Shown here piece after piece: positions 1-6,869 of a stretch of DNA of 64,000 nucleotides. The DNA comes from Salipiger abyssi (GTDB lineage: Bacteria > Pseudomonadota > Alphaproteobacteria > Rhodobacterales > Rhodobacteraceae): assembly GCF_001975705.1 (NCBI RefSeq), contig NZ_CP015093.1, positions 3,790,501-3,854,500 of the forward strand, read 5' to 3'. The notes under the pieces were generated by a model. That model ran no database searches. It was not told the DNA's origin and was given only the letters and a program-made list of their open reading frames with translations. Numbering within the stretch: position 1 is the stretch's first letter; the number at the start of each line of letters is the position of its first letter. A program made the position numbers and the translations under genes.

Positions 1-68
1 GCGCCTATATGGAGGAGGGCGAGATCTGCGCGGTGCGCGAGATCGCGCGGTTCTGGGGGCTGCTCTGA
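1..68 (+). CDS. 3' end of an unidentified gene (partial)
   Basis: An open frame enters from the left edge and stops at TGA 66-68. Only about 21 residues are visible, ending in ...REIARFWGLL. This is too short to assign a family. It converges on the minus-strand yjhX gene 15 bases downstream, which fits a real gene end, but the frame could also be fortuitous. Confidence 0.4.
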   Translation, partial: AYMEEGEICAVREIARFWGLL

Positions 69-83
69 CGCAGCCCCCGCCGC

Positions 84-341
84 TCATCGGTTGTCGAGCT
101 GGGCGCGCACGCTTGCCAGCCCGGCGCGGGTGATGCGGTAGGGCCGCCCGCCCTGCGAGCGGATCAGCCGGCGTTTGCGCAGACGGTCGAAGACCGGCAG
201 CGTGCAGTCGGTCAGAACGTGACCTTCGCGGGTAAAGCAGGTCACCTCAAAGACCTTGCCGTTTTCGGCGCGTTCGAACTGAATCGCGCCACCCTGCGCC
301 AGCGCGTGCAGCACGCGCTGTTCGTGTTTCGAGATATTCAT
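84..341 (-). CDS. yjhX: YjhX family (UPF0386) protein
   Basis: 85 residues, the usual length of the YjhX/DUF2084 family. The order of conserved blocks matches what I know of E. coli YjhX: an N-terminal [14 protein letters not shown] helix, a central [26 protein letters not shown] winged-helix-like block and a terminal [21 protein letters not shown] block (cited here only as landmarks at residues about 6-19, 35-60 and 65-85). E. coli YjhX has been described as the toxin of a toxin-antitoxin pair with the acetyltransferase YjhQ. No GNAT-type partner is visible next to it here, so a toxin role is doubtful and it may act as a small DNA-binding protein. It appears to be a single-gene unit. Confidence 0.85.
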   Translation of the reverse strand: MNISKHEQRVLHALAQGGAIQFERAENGKVFEVTCFTREGHVLTDCTLPVFDRLRKRRLIRSQGGRPYRITRAGLASVRAQLDNR

Positions 342-576
342 GGAGATGTTCCGGAGAGAAAACGCAAAGCGTCGCTCCGTCCGGCCATCGCGCGGACGGG
401 GCTTTGGGTTTACTGTCCCGCAGCGCGGGACATGCGGCTTGCCGCAATCTCCAACATCAAGGCTCCATCATTCGGGCCGTTGGCCCGTTGGTCTGAAACC
501 AAAATAGACACGCAGCAGCGCCGGATCAACCGCGCCGCGTCAGTCCCTGCGCCGATTGTGTCGCCGGGGCCGCAGC

Positions 577-1611
577 CTACGCGAACATCTGACGCAGATC
601 GGCGGTCTGTTTCTCGCCCAGATGCTCGTGGTGATCGGTGAGGAAGGCCCCCGCCGCGCGCCGCCCGGCCTGCTTGAGCTGCGCGATGACCGAGGGCAGC
701 GGCACCGTCTTGGTGGCCACCGACAGCTCGTTCATCAGCGTATCGTCGGCGATCATATGCACCCGCAGCTTCTTCATCGAGCCCTCCTTGACCATGCCGG
801 CCTCAAGCAGGCGCTGCACGAATTCGATGGCGCGCAGCTCGCGCAGGAGCGAAGCGTTGAAACTGATCTCGTTGATGCGGTTCTGGATCTCCGGCGGCGT
901 CACCGGCACAGCTTCGCGATCGAGCGGGTTGATGTTGACGATCACCAGATCCTGCGGCAGCTCGGGCTTGAACAGCGGGAACAGCGCCGGGTTGCCGGTA
1001 TAGCCGCCGTCCCAGAACGCCTCTGTCACGCCGGTCTGCGGATCCTCCAGCTCCACCGCCTGGAACAGAGTCGGCAGACAGGCGGAGGCGAGGATCGCGC
1101 CGGGGCAGAGCTTGTCGCCCTCGAAGATGCGCACCTTGCCGTCGCGCACCGAGGTGGCGCAGACAAAGAACTCCGGCCCCTCATGGGCGCAGATCGTGCC
1201 GAAATCGAGCTTGTCGACGATCCGTTGCAGCGGGTTCTGGTAGAGCGGCCCCCAGGCATAGGGCGACAGCATGCGGGTGACACTTTCGCCCGCCGCATAG
1301 GGCAGCGAATACTGCACCGCACGGCTGACCATGCCGGGATCGGGCAGCCAGGCATGCATCCAGTCCGGCACCGACATGTCGCGCAGCCCGGCGATCTCGT
1401 GCCAGACCCAGTCGAGCATCTCGCGCGCGCCCTCGCGCCCCCCGCGCACCAGCCCGGCCTTGAGCGCGGCGCCGTTGAGCGCCCCCGCCGAGGTGCCCGA
1501 GATCGCGGCGATCTCGATCTCCTCGTCTTCCAGCAGCCGGTCGAGCACTCCCCAGGTAAAGGCGCCATGCGCGCCGCCGCCCTGAAGCGCCAGATTGATG
1601 CGCTTGGTCAT
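577..1611 (-). CDS. patatin-like phospholipase
   Basis: 344 residues with the complete patatin signature. The oxyanion-hole glycines GGGAHG are at residues 11-16, the nucleophile is Ser41 in GTSAG, and the dyad aspartate is Asp201 in DGG. There is no signal peptide, so it is probably a cytoplasmic lipid acyl hydrolase. It lies 91 bases downstream of bdhA on the same strand, and the two are probably cotranscribed. Pairing of a patatin protein with 3-hydroxybutyrate dehydrogenase suggests a role in polyhydroxybutyrate or acyl-ester turnover. That substrate is inference; the family call is firm. Confidence 0.9.
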   Translation of the reverse strand: MTKRINLALQGGGAHGAFTWGVLDRLLEDEEIEIAAISGTSAGALNGAALKAGLVRGGREGAREMLDWVWHEIAGLRDMSVPDWMHAWLPDPGMVSRAVQYSLPYAAGESVTRMLSPYAWGPLYQNPLQRIVDKLDFGTICAHEGPEFFVCATSVRDGKVRIFEGDKLCPGAILASACLPTLFQAVELEDPQTGVTEAFWDGGYTGNPALFPLFKPELPQDLVIVNINPLDREAVPVTPPEIQNRINEISFNASLLRELRAIEFVQRLLEAGMVKEGSMKKLRVHMIADDTLMNELSVATKTVPLPSVIAQLKQAGRRAAGAFLTDHHEHLGEKQTADLRQMFA

Positions 1612-1702
1612 GATCCGTCCTCACACAAGTTGACCCGGCGCAGAATGATTGCGGCATCGCGCACGACCGCGATGCCGCATCGGGCCGGGTCTGTTTCGCC
1701 GA

Positions 1703-2476
1703 TTAGAGCGCCGTCCAGCCACCATCCACGGAAATGGTCGTGCCGGTGATCTGCTCGGCCGCGTCCGAGCACAGGAACACGGCCGTGCCGCCGATCTGCT
1801 CGGTGGTGGCGAATTCCTTGGAGGGCTGGCGGGCCAGGATGACCTGCTCGATCGCCTCTTCCTCGGTCATGTTGTATTCCTTGGCGGTGTCGGGGATCTG
1901 CGCCTCGACCAGCGGGGTTTTCACATAGCCGGGGCAGATCGCGTTGGCGGTGATCGGCTCTTTGGCGGTCTCCAGCGCCACCACCTTGGTCATGCCCACG
2001 ACGCCGTGCTTGGCCGTGACATAGGCGGATTTGAAGGGCGAGGCGGTGAGCCCGTGGGCGGAGGCGATATTGACCACCCGGCCCCAGCCGGCCTTGCGCA
2101 TCATCGGCAGCGCGGCGGCGGTGCAATGGAAGGTCGAGCTCATGTTGATCGCGATGATCGCATCCCATTTCTCGGTCGGGAACTCGTCGATCGGCGCGAC
2201 GTGCTGGATGCCGGCATTGTTCACCAGGATATCGCAGGCACCGGCCTGTTCGATCAGCGCGCGGCATTCCTCGCCCTTGGACATGTCGGCCTTGATATAG
2301 CGCACATCGACGCCGAATTCGCGCGCCATGTCCTCGGCCAGCTTGTGATCCTCGTCGTTGTCGGTGAAGGAGTTCAGGACGACCGAGGCCCCTGCCCGCG
2401 CCAGCTCCCGCGCGACGCCCAGCCCGATGCCGGAATTCGACCCGGTGACGATGGCGGTCTTGCCTTTCAGTGACAT
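1703..2476 (-). CDS. bdhA: 3-hydroxybutyrate dehydrogenase
   Basis: 257-residue short-chain dehydrogenase that oxidises D-3-hydroxybutyrate to acetoacetate with NAD+, a step in polyhydroxybutyrate breakdown. The nucleotide-binding TGSNSGIG motif is at residues 11-18 and NNAG at 86-89. The catalytic residues are Ser139, Tyr152 and Lys156 (YVTAK). The QHVAPIDEFP stretch after NNAG and the C-terminal TGTTISVDGGWTAL are typical of BdhA rather than generic SDRs. A GGAG-containing leader precedes the ATG. A palindrome of the form CAGCAT-N3-ATGCTG lies about 27-41 bases upstream and could be an operator. It heads an apparent operon with the patatin gene. Confidence 0.93.
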   Translation of the reverse strand: MSLKGKTAIVTGSNSGIGLGVARELARAGASVVLNSFTDNDEDHKLAEDMAREFGVDVRYIKADMSKGEECRALIEQAGACDILVNNAGIQHVAPIDEFPTEKWDAIIAINMSSTFHCTAAALPMMRKAGWGRVVNIASAHGLTASPFKSAYVTAKHGVVGMTKVVALETAKEPITANAICPGYVKTPLVEAQIPDTAKEYNMTEEEAIEQVILARQPSKEFATTEQIGGTAVFLCSDAAEQITGTTISVDGGWTAL

Positions 2477-2501
2477 GATGGAAATCTCCTCAATGATTTG
2501 C

Positions 2502-2516
2502 GGTCAGCATATCATG
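2502..2516. promoter_or_regulatory. palindrome upstream of bdhA (operator candidate)
   Basis: The sequence CAGCAT-ATC-ATGCTG forms a 6+6 bp inverted repeat 26 bases or more upstream of the bdhA start. It is placed where a repressor would overlap the leader or promoter. The binding protein is unknown. PhaR, the regulator of polyhydroxybutyrate genes, recognises TGC-rich sites and is one candidate, but this is inference. Confidence 0.3.
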
Positions 2517-2693
2517 CTGCACCTGCAAGATAAGGGGGCATTTGGCGCGCGGGTTCCCGCCTGCGCATCACGGTTTCGGGATTGGACGCCCGCGCACGAA
2601 GCGCTTACACGCAGCTGGCATCGCGGCGTGACCGGCCCCGGATCGGGGCAGCTCCACCCGATTCCCAAACCGGTTCCTCCATGGCGCAGAGCC

Positions 2694-2722
2694 AAAAAAA
2701 ACGCCGGCACAAGGCCGGCGTT
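2694..2722 (-). terminator. Rho-independent terminator, minus strand
   Basis: Read on the minus strand, a perfect 9-bp stem (AACGCCGGC / GCCGGCGTT, plus-strand arms 2700-2708 and 2714-2722) with a 5-nt loop is followed by a run of at least seven U. There is no U run on the other side, so it ends minus-strand transcription. No protein gene on the minus strand lies just upstream of it, so it must end a short non-coding transcript. Confidence 0.75.
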
Positions 2723-2769
2723 CAGTCATTGAGGCAGGTTTCATACAGGCAAGAAACCTATCGAGCAGT
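2694..2769 (-). ncRNA. predicted trans-acting small RNA (about 75 nt)
   Basis: A sigma-70-type promoter (minus strand -35 TTGGAC at 2799-2804, 17-bp spacer, -10 TATAAA at 2776-2781) predicts a start near 2769. The transcript would run to the terminator at 2694-2722. The RNA would hold a 5' hairpin with a 7-bp stem (AGGTTTC/GAAACCT, plus-strand arms 2736-2742 and 2753-2759) and a 10-nt loop. A 13-nt unpaired stretch follows, then the terminator hairpin. This layout is typical of Hfq-bound regulatory RNAs. I do not recognise it as a named family. The unpaired stretch contains no long reading frame. Confidence 0.65.
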
Positions 2770-2775
2770 GCCCTC

Positions 2776-2804
2776 TTTATACGCGCTTCTCCGCCGGAGT
2801 CCAA
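2776..2804 (-). promoter_or_regulatory. sigma-70-type promoter of the predicted small RNA
   Basis: On the minus strand TTGGAC (2799-2804) and TATAAA (2776-2781) are separated by exactly 17 bp. The hexamers match TTGACA at four positions and TATAAT at five, which is unusually good for this GC-rich genome. It is back to back with a plus-strand promoter at 2814-2842. Confidence 0.65.
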
Positions 2805-2813
2805 GCTAAAAGT

Positions 2814-2842
2814 TTGAAAAGACGTAAAAGCCCCGATACGCT
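2814..2842 (+). promoter_or_regulatory. putative promoter of the peptide-binding protein gene
   Basis: TTGAAA (2814-2819), a 17-bp spacer and TACGCT (2837-2842) lie 43 bases upstream of the ATG at 2885. The -10 is weak but keeps the T-A-...-T positions. The spacing and location fit a housekeeping promoter divergent from the small RNA promoter. Confidence 0.4.
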
Positions 2843-2884
2843 CCGTAGCCAAGAAAACAAGGGCAGTTCAGGATTGTTTCACAA

Positions 2885-4717
2885 ATGATGGCCGATTTTT
2901 TCCGCCGCCGCACGTTCCGCAGCGCCATTTTCGCGGCGGCACTCGTCCAAGCGGGATTCGCCTGGGCCGCACCGCAGCACGGCATAGCTATGTATGGCGA
3001 GCCCGCCCTGCCCCCAGATTTTGATCATCTGCCCTATACCAATCCCGACGCGCCCAAGGGCGGGCGCCTCGTCACCGGCGAGACCGGCGGCTTCGACAGC
3101 CTCAATCCGCATATCCTCAAAGGCACCGTTCCCTGGCAGCTGCGCTTTCTCGCTTATGAGAGCCTGATGGGCCGGAGCTGGGACGAACCCTTCACGCTTT
3201 ACGGGCTTCTGGCCGAAAGCGTCGAGACCGGACCGAATCGCGGCTGGGTGGAATTCACCCTGCGCCCGGAGGCCAAATTCTCCGATGGCAGCCCGGTCAC
3301 GGTCGAGGATGTGATGTGGAGCTATGAGATTCTCGGGACCGAGGGCCACCCGCGCTATCGCGGCACCTGGCAAAAGATCGAAAAGATGGAACAGACCGGC
3401 CCGCGCTCCGTCCGTTTCACATTCACCGAAGACGACCGTGAGCTGGCGCTGATCATCGGCATGCGCCCGATCCTCAAGAAGGCGCAATGGGAGGGCAAGG
3501 ATTTCGCCTCCAGCGGGCTCGACGTGATCCCCATCGCCACCGCGCCCTATGTGATCGACGATTTCGAGCCGGGCCGCTTTGTCTCGCTCAAGCGCAACCC
3601 CGATTACTGGGGCAAGGATCTGCCCTTCATGAAAGGCCAGGCCAATCTCGACGAGATCCGCATGGAGTTCTTCGGCGACGGCACAGTGCAGTTCGAGGCC
3701 TTCAAGGCCGGCGCGCTGACCGCGATCCGCGAGAACAATGCCGAGAAATGGCAGACGCAATACGATTTCCCCGCCGTCGAACGCGGCGATGTGGTGAAAT
3801 CCGAGATCGCCCATGGCCGGCCCACCGGCATGACCGGCTTTGTCATGAACACAAGGCGGGGCGCGTTTTCCGACTGGCGGGTGCGCGCGGCGATGCTGCA
3901 TGCCTTCAACTTCGAATATATCAACGAGACGATGACCGGCTCGAAACAGCCGCGTATCGACTCATATTTCTCGAATTCCGAGCTGGGCATGAAGGCCGGC
4001 CCCGCGACGGGCCGCGTGCGCGCGCTGCTGGAGCCCTTTGCCGACACGCTGCTGCCCGGCGCGCTCGACGGCTATGCCCTGCCCGAAGGCGACGGCAGCG
4101 CCCGCAACCGCCGCAACCTGCGCGCGGCCATGGCGCTGATGAACGAGGCCGGCTGGAGCGTGCAGGACGGCGTGATGAAGAACGCCGAGGGCCGGCCCTT
4201 CCGCTTCGAGATCGTGCTGGCGCAGGGATCGAGCGAGGAACAGTCGATCATCGACATCTTTGTGCAGGCGCTCACCCGCATGGGCATCGCGCCGCAGGTC
4301 ACGGTGATCGATTCCGCGCAATATAACGAGCGGGTCAACGCCTTCGATTTCGACATGACGTTCTTCCGCCGCGGGCTGTCGCTCAGCCCCGGCAACGAGC
4401 AGCGGCTCTACTGGGGCAGCGAGGCGGCGGATCAGCCGGGTTCGCGCAACCTCATGGGGATGAAATCCCCCGCCGCCGACGCGATGATCGACGTACTGCT
4501 GAACGCCACCAGCCAGGAGGAGTTCATCGCCGCGAGCCGCGCGCTCGACCGCGTGCTGACAACCGGGCGCTACGTGATCCCGATCTATCAGTGGAACATT
4601 TCGCGCATCGCCCATGTTAAGGAGCTGCGTTACCCCCCGCATGTGCCGGTTTACGGCGACTGGATCGACTGGATGCCGAATGCGTGGTGGTGGCAGGACG
4701 AAGACCAAGAGCAATAA
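2885..4717 (+). CDS. periplasmic oligopeptide-binding protein (ABC transporter family 5, YejA-like)
   Basis: 610 residues, matching the SBP_bac_5 family. An N-terminal signal peptide is visible (basic FFRRR, hydrophobic segment, cleavage near AWA-AP at about residue 28). The mature start AMYGEPALPPDFDHLPYTNPDAPKGG (residues about 35-60) is the hallmark of the YejA-like subgroup. It should capture oligopeptides in the periplasm for an ABC importer. No permease or ATPase genes follow, so its membrane partners are elsewhere. The start could be either of two tandem ATG codons. A small entericidin-like gene follows after 31 bases. Confidence 0.9.
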   Translation: MMADFFRRRTFRSAIFAAALVQAGFAWAAPQHGIAMYGEPALPPDFDHLPYTNPDAPKGGRLVTGETGGFDSLNPHILKGTVPWQLRFLAYESLMGRSWDEPFTLYGLLAESVETGPNRGWVEFTLRPEAKFSDGSPVTVEDVMWSYEILGTEGHPRYRGTWQKIEKMEQTGPRSVRFTFTEDDRELALIIGMRPILKKAQWEGKDFASSGLDVIPIATAPYVIDDFEPGRFVSLKRNPDYWGKDLPFMKGQANLDEIRMEFFGDGTVQFEAFKAGALTAIRENNAEKWQTQYDFPAVERGDVVKSEIAHGRPTGMTGFVMNTRRGAFSDWRVRAAMLHAFNFEYINETMTGSKQPRIDSYFSNSELGMKAGPATGRVRALLEPFADTLLPGALDGYALPEGDGSARNRRNLRAAMALMNEAGWSVQDGVMKNAEGRPFRFEIVLAQGSSEEQSIIDIFVQALTRMGIAPQVTVIDSAQYNERVNAFDFDMTFFRRGLSLSPGNEQRLYWGSEAADQPGSRNLMGMKSPAADAMIDVLLNATSQEEFIAASRALDRVLTTGRYVIPIYQWNISRIAHVKELRYPPHVPVYGDWIDWMPNAWWWQDEDQEQ

Positions 4718-4748
4718 GCAAAATCAAAAGCAAGAAAGAGCAGACATC

Positions 4749-4862
4749 ATGAAACAGGCACTTCTCCTCGGCGTTCTGGCGCTTCTGGCGGGCTGCGGCA
4801 CCGTCGACGGTGTCGGGCAGGACATCTCCTCGGCCTCGCGCACCGTGCAAAGCTGGTTCTGA
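4749..4862 (+). CDS. entericidin A/B family small lipoprotein
   Basis: 37-residue peptide with a lipoprotein signal: MKQALLLGVLALLAGC has a basic start, a hydrophobic core and the lipobox LLAGC, with Cys16 as the lipidation site. The mature part TVDGVGQDISSASRTVQSW resembles the entericidin ECN family (residues 18-36). Such peptides are inner-membrane or envelope lipoproteins of unclear function; in E. coli they form an antidote/toxin pair. Only one copy is present here. It follows the peptide-binding protein gene closely and may be cotranscribed with it. Confidence 0.85.
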   Translation: MKQALLLGVLALLAGCGTVDGVGQDISSASRTVQSWF

Positions 4863-4943
4863 CGCGTCTCCGACTTTTTGGCACGTTACGCGGGCGCTCT
4901 GCCGTACTATCCTGAGATCCGGGAGAGGAGGAGCAGAGCCGCC

Positions 4944-5648
4944 ATGATGAGAGACCGTGTCCAATTGCTTTCGGAAGGCGGCCAGAACCGCGCGCTGGTC
5001 GTTGACGACCATCCGCTGTTCTGCGACGCGCTGACGCTGACCCTGCAATCCATCGCGGATTTCGAAGAGATCCGGGCCGCCGGAACGCTGGAAAAGGCGC
5101 TGGAGATCGTCGGTCAGGGCGAGCCTCCCGACCTGATCATCCTCGATCTGAACCTGCCCGATGTGAACGGGCTGGACGGTCTGGTGCGCCTGCGCAACGC
5201 GGCGCCCCGGGCCGCGATCCTCATCGCCTCGTCGATGGCCGACAACCGCATGATCAGCCATGCGCTCAAGGCCGGCGCCGACGGGTTCGTGCCCAAGCAT
5301 TCGCAGCGCTCGGTGTTCCGCCGCGCCTTCGAGGCGCTTTCCGGCGGCCAGCCCTTCGTGCCCGACGGCTATATCGACCCGCACGGCCCCGGCATCGAAG
5401 GCCCCGGCGACGCGCTGGCGCGGCTGGCGACGCTCACCAACCAGCAGGCGCGCATCCTGTCGCTGATCTGCGAGGGCAAGCTGAACAAGCAGATCGCCTA
5501 TGACCTTTCGATCGCCGAGACCACGGTAAAGGCGCATGTCACCGCGATCATGCGCAAGCTCGGGGTGCACAGCCGGACGCAGGCGGTGTTGATCGCGCAG
5601 GAGGCGAGCTTTACGCGGGTCTTGCCAAGCGAGGGCACGGCGACGTAA
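4944..5648 (+). CDS. LuxR-family two-component response regulator
   Basis: 234 residues from the chosen start. A receiver domain (residues about 13-130) carries the acidic pair VVDDH, phospho-acceptor Asp68 in LIILDLNLPD and a conserved Lys in the VPKHS block. A C-terminal LuxR/NarL helix-turn-helix follows (about 165-225, LTNQQARILSLICEGKLNKQ and TTVKAHVTAIMRKLG). The start at 4944 is preferred because GGAGAGGAGGAG lies just upstream; in-frame codons back to 4878 lack a ribosome site. It is the first gene of a likely three-gene operon with the FIST protein and hybrid kinase, and is the probable phosphorylation target of that kinase. Confidence 0.88.
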   Translation: MMRDRVQLLSEGGQNRALVVDDHPLFCDALTLTLQSIADFEEIRAAGTLEKALEIVGQGEPPDLIILDLNLPDVNGLDGLVRLRNAAPRAAILIASSMADNRMISHALKAGADGFVPKHSQRSVFRRAFEALSGGQPFVPDGYIDPHGPGIEGPGDALARLATLTNQQARILSLICEGKLNKQIAYDLSIAETTVKAHVTAIMRKLGVHSRTQAVLIAQEASFTRVLPSEGTAT

Positions 5649-5681
5649 CCTGCCGGCCACCTCGGCGAAAAGGACGAGCGA

Positions 5682-6869
5682 TTGGACGGAGCACAGACCG
5701 GCTCCGCAGGGGAGGAGACATATCGGGCCGGTGCCCTGCGCGTCGCGCAGGTTGTCTGCGGCGCCCCGGACCCGATCACCGCGATCTCGGACCAGCTTGG
5801 CCCCGGGCCTTTCGAACTCGTTTGCCTCTTTGCCTCCCCCCAGGCGGATTTCAGGGCGCTGAACAGCGCGGCCATCGGCGCCTTCGGCGGCTCCGATGTC
5901 TTTGCCTGCACCACCGCCGGCGAGATCGGCCGCGCCGGCTATGAGGAGGGCCAGATCATCGCGGTGGGCTTTCCTTCCGAGCTGTTCTCGGTCGACGCCT
6001 TCGCCATCGACGGGCTGGACGCGCTCGACGACCGCAAGATGACCGAGCAGATCATCCAGCGTCGCATGGCGCTCAACATCGCCGCGCCGGACAAGGGCTC
6101 GGAATTCGCCTTTCTGATGGTCGACGGGCTGTCGCTCCAGGAGGAGAATGTCGCCTCGATCCTCGCCTCGGGCATGGGGCCGATGCCGCTTTTCGGCGGC
6201 TCCACCGGCGACGGGGTGGATTTCGCCACCACCTGGCTCTCCCATAACGGCGTCGTCCGGCGCAACGCGGCGCTGCTGGCGCTGGTGCGCTCGCGCTGCC
6301 CGGTCAAGGTGTTCAGCCTCGACCACCTGATGCCCACCCGCACCCGCATGGTGGTGACCCGCGCCGATCCCGACCGCCGTCTCGTGCAGGAGATCAACGC
6401 CGAACCCGCCGCCGCCGAATATGCGCGTCTGCTCGGCAAGGATCCCAACCAGCTCGACACCTTCACCTTTGCCGCGCATCCGGTGGTGGTGCGGCTCGGC
6501 GACAGCCACCATGTGCGCTCGATCCAGCGCGTCGACGAGCATGGCAATCTGGTGTTCTTCTCGGCGATCAATGCCGGCATGGTGCTGACCCTTGCCGAAC
6601 ATCAGGACATGGCGCGTCATCTCGACGAGGAGCTGGCGGCGCTCGGTGCCGACCGCGCACCCAGCCAGATCCTCGGCTGCGACTGCCTGCTGCGCCGCGT
6701 CGAGGCCGGGCAGTTCCAGCAGACCCGCGCGATCTCGGACATCCTGAGCAAGCACAATGTCGTCGGCTTCAACACCTATGGCGAGCAGTTCGGCGCGCTG
6801 CATGTGAACCAGACCCTGACCGGCGTGGCCTTCTACCCGCCCGAGGAGGAGGCGCCCGAATGTCGCTGA
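5682..6869 (+). CDS. nosP: FIST-domain sensory protein (NosP-like)
   Basis: 395 residues containing the FIST_N region (about 35-225, including FGGSTGDGVDF) and FIST_C region (about 230-375). There is no signal peptide or membrane segment, so it is cytoplasmic. In several proteobacteria a FIST protein encoded beside the NahK hybrid kinase is NosP, a haem-binding nitric-oxide sensor that controls kinase autophosphorylation. Here it overlaps the start of such a kinase gene by 10 bases. The family call is firm. The haem/NO role is inferred from gene order and not shown by a single decisive motif. The start is TTG with AAGGACGA upstream. Confidence 0.85.
   Translation: MDGAQTGSAGEETYRAGALRVAQVVCGAPDPITAISDQLGPGPFELVCLFASPQADFRALNSAAIGAFGGSDVFACTTAGEIGRAGYEEGQIIAVGFPSELFSVDAFAIDGLDALDDRKMTEQIIQRRMALNIAAPDKGSEFAFLMVDGLSLQEENVASILASGMGPMPLFGGSTGDGVDFATTWLSHNGVVRRNAALLALVRSRCPVKVFSLDHLMPTRTRMVVTRADPDRRLVQEINAEPAAAEYARLLGKDPNQLDTFTFAAHPVVVRLGDSHHVRSIQRVDEHGNLVFFSAINAGMVLTLAEHQDMARHLDEELAALGADRAPSQILGCDCLLRRVEAGQFQQTRAISDILSKHNVVGFNTYGEQFGALHVNQTLTGVAFYPPEEEAPECR

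Noticed and set aside
84..341. A YjhX-YjhQ toxin-antitoxin pair
   Set aside because: No YjhQ-like acetyltransferase gene is adjacent, so a toxin pair cannot be claimed.
4617..6803. A 728-codon minus-strand open frame
   Set aside because: It crosses the ends of three real plus-strand genes (entericidin, response regulator, FIST) and has no motif.
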